DNA of 10,992 nucleotides, taken from contig JAKJAE010000070.1 of assembly GCA_022707665.1 (NCBI GenBank), forward strand, positions 1-10,992, read 5' to 3'. The notes under the pieces are model-generated. The model saw only the letters and a list, made by a program, of their open reading frames with translations. It was not told the origin of the DNA and made no database searches. This document shows positions 6,355 through 10,992 of the stretch, one piece after another (position 1 is the first letter of the stretch; each line of letters opens with the position of its first letter). Source of the DNA: Chloroflexota bacterium (lineage in GTDB: Bacteria; Chloroflexota; Anaerolineae; B4-G1; SLSP01). Position numbers and translations under genes: made by a program.

Positions 6355-7722
6355 ATGCTTGTCACACACGCCAGGGTTGCGACACTTGGAGGCCAGCCGC
6401 AGATCCTCGATGATGGCGCTGTCCTGATCGAGGGTCGCAGGATCGCGGCGATCGGTACTACGGCAGCATTGGTTGCAGCACACCCCGATGAACCGGTGCT
6501 GGATGCCAGGCAGCAGCTCGCGATGCCCGCAGCGCTGTGCGGTCATACCCACTTCTACGGCGCTTTTGCGCGCGGCTGGGCCTATCCGGGTCCCGCCGCC
6601 GCCAGCTTCGGCGAGATCCTCGAGCGCCTGTGGTGGCGACTCGACAAGCAGCTCACGCTGGAGGATGTGCGCGCTTCGGCACTGGTCTGTCTTGCCGACG
6701 CCATCCGCCACGGGACGACGACCCTGATCGACCACCACGCCAGCCCCAACGCGATCGAGGGCTCGCTCGATGTGATTGCCGAGGCGGTCATCGCCTCCGG
6801 TGTGCGCGCTTCGCTGGCCTACGAGGTCACGGACCGCGATGGTACCGAGCGCGCCCGTGCCGGGATTGCCGAGAACGTGCGCTTCCTGCAACGCCTGCGG
6901 CGTGCGCCCCACCCCCAGCTGGCTGCATCGTTTGGTCTCCACGCTTCACTGACGCTGAGCGATGCGACGCTGGCTGAGGCCGTTGCCGCTGCAGACAGCG
7001 GGGGGGCCGCCGCGGACGGCGGGGGCGGCTTCCACATCCACGCGGCAGAGGGAATCGAGGACGTCGAGGACAGCCTGGCGAAGTCGGGCAAGCGCACGAT
7101 CGCCCGTCTCAAGGAAGCGGGGATCCTGGGACCACGCACGATCGTGGCACACGCGGTCCATATCGACGAACGCGAGATGGAGCTGCTGGCTGAGAGTGGC
7201 ACATGGGTCACCCACCAGCCACGCTCGAACATGAACAATGCGGTCGGACTGACGCAGGTTGAGCGGTTGCTCGCACACGGCGTAAGAGTTGCCCTCGGGA
7301 ACGACGGCTTCTCCAACAACGTCGCCGCCGAGATGAAGGTGGCCTATCTGGTGCACAAGCTCATGCAACAGGATCCGCGCGCGATGCCGGCCGACCTGGT
7401 CTTCAGGCTGGCCTACGATGCCAACGCAGCCCTTGCGCGGATCTTCTGGCCTGACCAACGCCTGGGAGAACTCGCACCCGGCGCGATGGCAGACATTGTG
7501 TTGGTTGATTACAAGCCGACCACCCCGCTCACAGCCGGCAATCTGCCATGGCACATCATCTTCGGGTATGAAGCCTCTGCTATCACGACCACCATCAGTG
7601 CCGGGCAGGTCCTGATGCAAGACTGCAAGCTTCTCACCCTCGACGAGGAGGCCATCACCGCCCACTCGCGAGAGCTTGCCGCCCGCCTCTGGTCCCGCGT
7701 CCAGGCACCCTCTGAATCGTAG
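6355..7722 (+). CDS. ssnA: SsnA-like metal-dependent amidohydrolase (ATZ/TRZ superfamily)
   Basis: The 455-residue protein has the amidohydrolase fold: an N-terminal beta part, a TIM barrel, and a returning beta segment (GELAPGAMADIVLVD). Likely metal ligands are H64 and H66 (GHTHF), a His of HIHAAE (227-232, with E232), H266 (VAHAVH) and D317 (GNDGFSNN). The blocks LWWRLD, LIDHHASPNAIEGSL, TDRDG, ENVRF and PRSNMNNAVG closely follow the putative aminohydrolase SsnA of enterobacteria, which is tied there to selenium-dependent purine catabolism. No selenium or molybdenum hydroxylase genes are seen here. The substrate is unknown, perhaps a purine-like or other heterocyclic amine. The ATG at 6355 is six bases after GGAGG; an out-of-frame ATG at 6350 lies closer. 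A Gly/Ala-rich insert at 211-225 is unusual. Confidence 0.82.
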   Translation: MLVTHARVATLGGQPQILDDGAVLIEGRRIAAIGTTAALVAAHPDEPVLDARQQLAMPAALCGHTHFYGAFARGWAYPGPAAASFGEILERLWWRLDKQLTLEDVRASALVCLADAIRHGTTTLIDHHASPNAIEGSLDVIAEAVIASGVRASLAYEVTDRDGTERARAGIAENVRFLQRLRRAPHPQLAASFGLHASLTLSDATLAEAVAAADSGGAAADGGGGFHIHAAEGIEDVEDSLAKSGKRTIARLKEAGILGPRTIVAHAVHIDEREMELLAESGTWVTHQPRSNMNNAVGLTQVERLLAHGVRVALGNDGFSNNVAAEMKVAYLVHKLMQQDPRAMPADLVFRLAYDANAALARIFWPDQRLGELAPGAMADIVLVDYKPTTPLTAGNLPWHIIFGYEASAITTTISAGQVLMQDCKLLTLDEEAITAHSRELAARLWSRVQAPSES

Positions 7723-7734
7723 CGACGCACAAGA

Positions 7735-7805
7735 CTGTGCGCCCAACGTCCGATTGTGGGGCGAACCGTCGTGTTCGCCCTTCTGCCGGCGCACAGAAAG
7801 TGCGC
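7735..7805. repeat. Overlapping alternative hairpins around the left REP
   Basis: CTGTGCGCC (7735-7743) can pair with GGCGCACAG (7788-7796) and so enclose the left REP palindrome. The right arm can instead pair with its other neighbour: GCGCAC (7789-7794) with GTGCGC (7800-7805) over an AGAAA loop. The two pairings exclude each other. This occupies most of the 138-base gap between the amidohydrolase and the transposase genes. The function is unknown, possibly a mobile-element end or transcript processing. Confidence 0.4.
7756..7783 (-). repeat. REP palindrome, left copy
   Basis: GGGCGAAC (7759-7766) and GTTCGCCC (7773-7780) are perfect 8-bp arms around CGTCGT. Read on the minus strand, this 28-base unit matches the right copy (8507-8534) at 26 positions, including the entire central 22 bases. 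The foot of the hairpin on the minus strand reads GAAG instead of GTAG. It lies 33 bases after the amidohydrolase stop. Confidence 0.85.
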
Positions 7806-7850
7806 TCGAAGAGGCGAGATAAACCGGAGGTTTGTTCCGCGCAATTAGCT

Positions 7851-7855
7851 GGAGG
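7851..7855 (+). promoter_or_regulatory. Ribosome binding site supporting a TTG start for the RAYT gene
   Basis: GGAGG lies five bases before TTG 7861. The overlapping GTG 7863 opens only a five-codon frame before TAG, so TTG is the likely start. A rare start codon would keep transposase levels low. Confidence 0.7.
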
Positions 7856-7860
7856 CGACC

Positions 7861-8505
7861 TTGTGCCCGACCGAGTATAGCCGGTACTACACGCGCCACT
7901 TGCCACACCTACAGCCCGAAGGGGCCACTTTCTTCGTCACGTGCAGGCTAGCAGGCACGATCCCCAACCACGTCAGGTTAGCGCTCCTGGAAGAGGCAGA
8001 ACACGATCTACAGTCAATCGATAGTCTCCCAGATCCAGTCGAGCAGCAACGGGAAGCCTACGTTCGGCACCGCAAGGCATTTGTGCGCTGGGACGCCGTT
8101 CTGAACAGCGCCTCAGTGGGACCGAAATGGCTCCGTGATGAGCGAGTCGCCCAGATGGTGGCGGACAGCCTTCGCCACCGTCAGGACACAATCTGGAGCC
8201 TGATGGCTTACTGCATCATGCCGAACCACGTGCACATCGTGTTCACACCCATAGCCGGCCCTGACGGGCGCTATCCCACCGTCACGTCGATCTTGCAGTC
8301 GTTCAAAGGCTACACAGCCTACAATGCCAACCGCCTTCTGGGGCAACACGAGGGTTTCTGGCAGCACGAAAGCTATGACCATTGGGTGCGTGATGAGGAT
8401 GAGCTCGCCAGGATCGTCGCATATGTGGTCAATAACCCTGTGAAGGCCGGGCTTGTTGAGAGATGGGAAGACTGGCCATGGACATATTGCAAAGAGGGGC
8501 CATGA
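7861..8505 (+). CDS. REP-associated tyrosine transposase (RAYT, IS200-like Y1 family)
   Basis: The 214-residue protein belongs to the HUH/Y1 single-strand transposase family. TFFVTCRL (23-30) is the usual first core strand. The HUH metal site is H123-V-H125 in MPNHVHIVF. The catalytic tyrosine is most likely Y188 in the hallmark C-terminal block YVVNNPVKAGLV, aligned with Y115 of E. coli TnpA-REP (block YIYINPVKHG). FWQHESYDHWVRDEDEL (166-182) is also typical. All catalytic residues are intact. Relative to the E. coli protein (165 residues) it has a longer middle part (about 40-110). It should nick single-stranded REP hairpins near a GTAG tetranucleotide, which is present in the right REP. 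The start is TTG. The gene lies between ssnA-like and trmD on the same strand. Confidence 0.93.
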   Translation: MCPTEYSRYYTRHLPHLQPEGATFFVTCRLAGTIPNHVRLALLEEAEHDLQSIDSLPDPVEQQREAYVRHRKAFVRWDAVLNSASVGPKWLRDERVAQMVADSLRHRQDTIWSLMAYCIMPNHVHIVFTPIAGPDGRYPTVTSILQSFKGYTAYNANRLLGQHEGFWQHESYDHWVRDEDELARIVAYVVNNPVKAGLVERWEDWPWTYCKEGP

Positions 8506-8506
8506 T

Positions 8507-8534
8507 GTAGGGCGAACACGACGGTTCGCCCTAC
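8507..8534 (+). repeat. REP palindrome, right copy
   Basis: GTAGGGCGAAC (8507-8517) and GTTCGCCCTAC (8524-8534) form perfect 11-bp arms around ACGACG. The foot carries GTAG, the tetranucleotide used by the E. coli REP transposase, and because the palindrome is perfect both strands display it. It begins one base after the RAYT stop codon and could also act as a transcription or mRNA-stability hairpin. Confidence 0.88.
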
Positions 8535-8553
8535 GGAGGGCGGACGGTTCGCC
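8535..8553 (+). repeat. Third, internally deleted REP copy
   Basis: GGAGGGCG (8535-8542) followed at once by GACGGTTCGCC (8543-8553) equals the right REP in the same orientation minus five internal bases (AACAC), with one mismatch in the foot (GGAG for GTAG). It is directly abutted to the right REP, giving a 28-base repeat spacing. Hairpin potential is reduced. It ends 30 bases before the trmD start codon. Confidence 0.65.
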
Positions 8554-8567
8554 GGGCCGAGGGAGTG

Positions 8568-8576
8568 TGCTAGAAT
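8568..8576 (+). promoter_or_regulatory. Extended -10 promoter of trmD, probably giving a leaderless mRNA
   Basis: TGCTAGAAT (extended -10, 5 of 6 to TATAAT) ends seven bases before the trmD ATG at 8584, so transcription should start at about 8583-8584. No GGAGG-like site lies at working distance before the ATG. The hexamer at -35 distance, TTCGCC (8548-8553), is weak and falls inside the deleted REP copy. Confidence 0.55.
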
Positions 8577-8583
8577 CAGCGCG

Positions 8584-9330
8584 ATGCGGATCGACGTCTT
8601 CACACTGTTTCCAGCGATGTTCTTGGGCCCTCTCCAGGAGAGCATCCTGAAGCGGGCCCAGGAACGTGGCACGCTGGCTATCTACCTCCACCAGATCCGC
8701 GACTACGCCTTCGATCGACATCAGATGACCGATGATCTTCCCTACGGCGGGGGTCAGGGCATGGTCATGCGCCCCGAGCCCATCTTCAGGGCAGTACAAT
8801 CGGTCATTGGCGCCGCACCCACGCCAATCGTGCTCCTGTCACCACAGGGACGACAGTTCACCCAAGCCATCGCCCGGGACCTGGCCCAGGAGCCCCGGCT
8901 CGCGTTCATCTGTGGTCACTATGAGGGCATCGATGAACGCGTGCGTGAACACCTGGTCACGGACGAGCTCTCCATTGGCGACTATGTGTTAACAGGCGGC
9001 GAGTTGGCAGCGATGGTCGTCATCGATGCGGTGGCGCGTTTCGTCCCTGGAGTGTTGGGGGCGGATGAGGGTGCAGAGGACGACTCCTACGCATCGGGCT
9101 TGCTAGAAGGGCCCCAGTACACGCGCCCAGCGACGTTCGGCCCATGGGAGGTCCCGGCGATTCTGAGGTCGGGCAACCACGCGGCTGTCGCCCGATGGCA
9201 ACGCCGGATGGCCCTCAAACGCACACTGGAGCGCCGCCCGGATCTTCTGCAACAGGCGACGCTCTCCGATGAGGACGGGCGCACGTTGACCGAGATCTCT
9301 GCGGACCTCACTGAACCTGATGCAGGCTAA
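8584..9330 (+). CDS. trmD: tRNA (guanine37-N1)-methyltransferase TrmD
   Basis: The 248-residue SPOUT-class methyltransferase uses SAM to make m1G37 in tRNAs with a G36-G37 pair and so prevents +1 frameshifting. [13 protein letters not shown] is the standard N-terminus and fixes the [16 protein letters not shown] (54-66), [19 protein letters not shown] (109-120) and [20 protein letters not shown] (130-149) make the trefoil-knot SAM site. The catalytic Asp is D167 in [18 protein letters not shown]-terminal helical tRNA-binding domain follows. Length and motifs are normal. trmD usually lies in an rpsP-rimM-trmD-rplS operon; here it has a transposase before it and an ECF sigma gene after it. No SD is seen, and the mRNA is likely leaderless. 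Confidence 0.97.
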   Translation: MRIDVFTLFPAMFLGPLQESILKRAQERGTLAIYLHQIRDYAFDRHQMTDDLPYGGGQGMVMRPEPIFRAVQSVIGAAPTPIVLLSPQGRQFTQAIARDLAQEPRLAFICGHYEGIDERVREHLVTDELSIGDYVLTGGELAAMVVIDAVARFVPGVLGADEGAEDDSYASGLLEGPQYTRPATFGPWEVPAILRSGNHAAVARWQRRMALKRTLERRPDLLQQATLSDEDGRTLTEISADLTEPDAG

Positions 9331-9337
9331 TCCGGTA

Positions 9338-9349
9338 CCTATAAATAGG
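9338..9349. promoter_or_regulatory. AT-rich palindrome before the sigma gene, possible -10 or operator
   Basis: CCTAT (9338-9342) and ATAGG (9345-9349) flank two A bases. The block contains TATAAA (9340-9345), the only -10-like element in the 31-base gap between trmD and the sigma gene. No convincing -35 is present, so it may be an internal promoter of low strength, an operator, or simply the leader before the AGGAAGG ribosome site. Confidence 0.3.
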
Positions 9350-9354
9350 AAGGA
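9348..9354 (+). promoter_or_regulatory. Ribosome binding site choosing GTG 9362 for the sigma factor
   Basis: AGGAAGG ends seven bases before GTG 9362. The upstream in-frame ATG 9320 lies inside the end of trmD, has no good site, and would add 14 residues not typical of the family (including [11 protein letters not shown]). Confidence 0.65.
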
Positions 9355-9361
9355 AAGCCAG

Positions 9362-9943
9362 GTGGCTGATGACCTGCTCCTGATCCGGAAGTTGCAGGCC
9401 GGGGAGATGGAAGCTCTGGGGACGCTCTTCGAGCGCTATGGTACGGCCGTCTACAGGACAGCCCTGGCCATCACGCGGGACGAGCGTGCCGCTGAGGATA
9501 TCCTGCAGGAGTGTTTCTTGCGCATGTACACATATGCGGCCTCGATCGACCCGAAGCGACCGCTGCGTCCATGGCTCTATCGGGTGACGGTGAATCTGGC
9601 CTACGATCATGTCAATGCTGCACGCAGGCGTGTCCACCCGCTGGACGATGTATTGGAGTGGCTAAACACCCTGACCAGTGCGTTTCCGGCGCCCGATCGC
9701 CGTGTTGAGGAGACCGAACTGCTGTACCTCGTCCGTGACGTCATTGCCGAACTACCAGCGGCCCACCGTGCCGCAATCGTGCTCTTCTACCTGGAGAATC
9801 TGTCCATTGAGGAGATCGCCACCATAATGGAACTGCCAGCCGGGACCGTCAAGTCCCGCCTCCATTATGCACGGGAGCGACTGCGAGAGATGCTAACGCA
9901 GCGCCAGCGCCCAGTTCCGGAAGTGGCCTATGAGTTCACCTGA
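9362..9943 (+). CDS. ECF-type RNA polymerase sigma factor (sigma-E-like)
   Basis: With the GTG start the protein has 193 residues, the usual ECF size. Region 2 spans about residues 20-95: LFERYGTAVYRTAL, the core-binding segment AAEDILQECFLRMY (about 43-56), then RPWLYRVTVNLAYDHVNAARRR. Region 4 covers about 127-180, with LPAAHRAAIVLFYLENLSIEEIATIMELP and the DNA-reading helix GTVKSRLHYARERLREML. Regions 1.1 and 3 are absent, as expected. It directs RNA polymerase to a small regulon, normally under control of a co-encoded anti-sigma factor. The next ORF begins before its stop, but no zinc-binding anti-sigma motif is seen there. The target promoters are unknown. Confidence 0.93.
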   Translation: MADDLLLIRKLQAGEMEALGTLFERYGTAVYRTALAITRDERAAEDILQECFLRMYTYAASIDPKRPLRPWLYRVTVNLAYDHVNAARRRVHPLDDVLEWLNTLTSAFPAPDRRVEETELLYLVRDVIAELPAAHRAAIVLFYLENLSIEEIATIMELPAGTVKSRLHYARERLREMLTQRQRPVPEVAYEFT

Positions 9944-10274
9944 GCCATACCGATCGATCGACATGCTGTTCCGGCAGGCTCTTGCGCCACTGGCAGAGAC
10001 AGTGCCGCCCCCGAGGCAATGGGAACGGCTAGCAGCGACGATCCAGGGGGTGCCATTGCGCAGGGGAGCATTCGCGGGTGCAGCGAACATCCTGGGCACG
10101 CTTCGGGCACAGGTTTTCCAGGGTAGGTGGCGCGTATGGATCTGTGGCTTGGGCGCGTTCCACCCCGTGTATGACTACGATCTCATCCACGTGATGCCTC
10201 ACGGCGGTTGCTGGCCTTCGCCGATCGCCGCGATGATGGTCAAAAGCGTATGGGGTTTGAGGCTTGCCTCATAA
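9930..10274 (+). CDS. Small unrecognised protein coupled to the ECF sigma gene
   Basis: The 114-residue ORF starts at ATG 9930, 14 bases before the end of the sigma gene, which implies translational coupling. The first 45 residues are polar with PPPRQWERL, reminiscent of the N-terminal part of membrane-anchored sigma-linked proteins. The zinc-type anti-sigma motif (His, three residues, Cys, two residues, Cys) is absent. After residue 65 it turns moderately hydrophobic and Trp-rich (RVWICGLGAF, then WPSPIAAMMVKSVWGL), which may be one or two weak membrane segments interrupted by charged and proline-rich stretches. The position suggests a regulator of the sigma factor, intact or truncated. A frameshifted remnant of a longer membrane protein is an alternative. 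No family is recognised. Confidence 0.5.
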   Translation: MSSPEPYRSIDMLFRQALAPLAETVPPPRQWERLAATIQGVPLRRGAFAGAANILGTLRAQVFQGRWRVWICGLGAFHPVYDYDLIHVMPHGGCWPSPIAAMMVKSVWGLRLAS

Positions 10275-10971
10275 TCCACACGGGGTCACAGGAGAGGCTA
10301 CAGGCAAATCCGGTGCGGGCGTGCCGCTGCTGGTTGCGGAAGCGCTACGGGTCGCGGATGAAGCCCTTGGGCCGTTGACGCTCAGCCTAAGAGCGGGCGA
10401 ACAGATCGGGCTGTTGACGCCAGACCATGGGGAAGCGCGGCCGTTATTGCGCACACTGGCCAGGTTGCAGAGGCCCAACGGAGGGCGGCTGTTCTGGTTT
10501 GGGGTCAATGTGACTCAGAAGCCGAGGTGGCTGTTGCCCCAGCGACTCAAGGCGCGGGTATTGCTGCTCTGGGCCAATCCGTACGGGCTGTTCGAGGGCA
10601 ACACGAGGGTCAGGACTCTGCTGGGCAGGAGTAATGGATTGCTGTCGGCACCGGATCGCCTGCACCAAGACAGTGGGTTGTCTCCGGCCTTGCTGGCTGC
10701 GAGGGTCAAGGCTCTGTCGGGGGTAACCCGGGTACGCGTCGCGCTGGCCTATGCACAACAACGCCAGCCAACGGTCCTGTTGGTCGGCGATATCTTCAGT
10801 CATCTCGTACCCGAAAGCTGGCCGGGCATTTTGGACAGCCTGATGAAAGTAGTCGGACGTAATGGTGGAGTCGTCATCGCCAGCAGATATCTTGAGGCAT
10901 TGCGATCAGCAAGCCAGGTCATCGACCTGAGCGGTAGACCGGGCGGGTTAGGGCACAATATTGACAATTAG
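10264..10971 (+). CDS. Degenerate ABC-type ATPase homologue (pseudo-ATPase)
   Basis: The 235-residue frame follows an ABC ATPase of the oligopeptide/nickel type from end to end. GPLTLSLRAGEQIGLL leads into the Walker A place, TPDHGEARPLL (52-62), which lacks the lysine and glycines. LLRTLARLQRPNGGRLFWFG follows. LLLWANPYGLF (100-110) stands for the Q-loop region. LSGVTRVRVALAYA (151-164) replaces LSGGQ. VLLVGDIFSHL (171-181) keeps one Asp but lacks the catalytic Glu, and ASRYLEAL has Arg where the H-loop His belongs. ATP hydrolysis is therefore very unlikely. No stop or frameshift interrupts the frame, which suggests a scaffold or regulatory role, or early decay. The annotated TTG start overlaps the previous ORF; GTG 10321 is an alternative that keeps the whole domain. 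Confidence 0.65.
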   Translation: MPHNPHGVTGEATGKSGAGVPLLVAEALRVADEALGPLTLSLRAGEQIGLLTPDHGEARPLLRTLARLQRPNGGRLFWFGVNVTQKPRWLLPQRLKARVLLLWANPYGLFEGNTRVRTLLGRSNGLLSAPDRLHQDSGLSPALLAARVKALSGVTRVRVALAYAQQRQPTVLLVGDIFSHLVPESWPGILDSLMKVVGRNGGVVIASRYLEALRSASQVIDLSGRPGGLGHNIDN

Positions 10972-10988
10972 ACGTTTGTCTTTACAAT
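10961..10988 (+). promoter_or_regulatory. Strong outward-reading sigma-A promoter at the right edge
   Basis: TTGACA (10961-10966, perfect) and TACAAT (10983-10988, 5 of 6) have a 16-base spacer. It begins inside the last codons of the pseudo-ATPase gene and would start transcription just past the window end. Inside it GACAA (10963-10967) and TTGTC (10976-10980) form a small inverted repeat, which might be an operator. The driven gene is not visible. The local base composition is distinctly more AT-rich than the rest of the window. Confidence 0.6.
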
Positions 10989-10992
10989 TAAG

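Larger units (their letters stand above)
7756..8534 (+). mobile_element. RAYT transposase gene bracketed by inverted REP palindromes
   Basis: The 779-base unit consists of the left REP (minus orientation), about 77 bases of leader, the RAYT gene, and the right REP starting one base after the RAYT stop. RAYTs are domesticated relatives of IS200/IS605 Y1 transposases that recognise and cut REP hairpins, and they are commonly flanked by REPs in opposite orientation. Near-identity of the two flanking palindromes suggests recent activity or continued homogenisation. No target-site duplication was identified; this class normally makes none. The boundaries given are those of the REPs, and the true excision ends are unknown. 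Confidence 0.75.

Noticed and set aside
6946..7908. A 320-residue open frame on the minus strand
   Set aside because: It lies antisense to the amidohydrolase and crosses the left REP. Such long frames are common opposite GC-rich genes; the translation has no recognisable domain, while the plus strand carries full family motifs.
7756..8534. REP copies considered as CRISPR repeats or as IS terminal inverted repeats of a DDE transposon
   Set aside because: There are only three copies without regular spacers, the repeats are themselves palindromic hairpins, and the enclosed enzyme is an HUH/Tyr transposase, which does not use classical terminal inverted repeats.
8113..8799. A 228-residue minus-strand frame across RAYT, the REPs and trmD
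   Set aside because: It spans two confident plus-strand genes and their REP-filled gap, and shows no known motif.
9320..9361. ATG 9320 as the sigma-factor start
   Set aside because: It would overlap the trmD end and lacks a good ribosome site; AGGAAGG points to GTG 9362.
9930..10274. The small ORF as a classical zinc-type anti-sigma factor
   Set aside because: The His-x3-Cys-x2-Cys motif is absent; only position and coupling to the sigma gene support a regulatory role.

Overview
This is a 10,992-base, GC-rich stretch of bacterial chromosome. It holds housekeeping translation and DNA-repair genes together with a REP-type mobile element. No rRNA, tRNA or CRISPR array is visible. The GC-rich codon use, GTG and TTG starts with good GGAGG ribosome sites, a Rad50-like SbcC, a free-standing trmD, and GTAG-type REP palindromes beside a REP-associated transposase together suggest Chloroflexota or a similar lineage. 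That placement is an inference and is not proven by any single marker.

Layout. Positions 1-227 hold the 3' end of a membrane transporter, probably MFS. Positions 256-510 hold a phzF remnant cut off after its first 85 codons. Leftward, 5190-507, is a tight three-gene operon: hflX (ribosome-splitting GTPase), rlmE (23S rRNA 2'-O-methyltransferase) and sbcC (Rad50-like ATPase). rlmE and sbcC are joined by a GTGA overlap, and no sbcD is present. A divergent promoter region (5191-5388) separates this operon from a rightward pair: an extended SDR sugar-nucleotide epimerase (5389-6312) and an SsnA-like amidohydrolase (6355-7722).

The accessory segment is 7723-8583. A REP-associated tyrosine transposase (RAYT, 7861-8505) is bracketed by two 28-bp REP palindromes in opposite orientation, identical at 26 of 28 positions. 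A third, internally deleted REP copy follows directly. Next comes trmD (8584-9330), whose only visible promoter, an extended -10 box, would start transcription at or next to the ATG, so the mRNA is probably leaderless.

The right end holds an ECF sigma factor (9362-9943), a small unrecognised ORF whose start overlaps the sigma stop (9930-10274), and an ABC-type ATPase homologue whose catalytic motifs are all destroyed although its frame is intact (10264-10971). A near-consensus promoter (TTGACA, 16-bp spacer, TACAAT) at 10961-10988 fires out of the window to the right.

How the genes may work together: hflX and rlmE both act on the large ribosomal subunit and may form a stress or ribosome-quality operon with sbcC coupled behind them. 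The sigma factor, small ORF and pseudo-ATPase may be a regulatory cassette or a decaying one. The strongest leads for novelty are the RAYT/REP unit pressed against trmD, the dead-ATPase sigma cassette, and a nested dyad over the SDR promoter.
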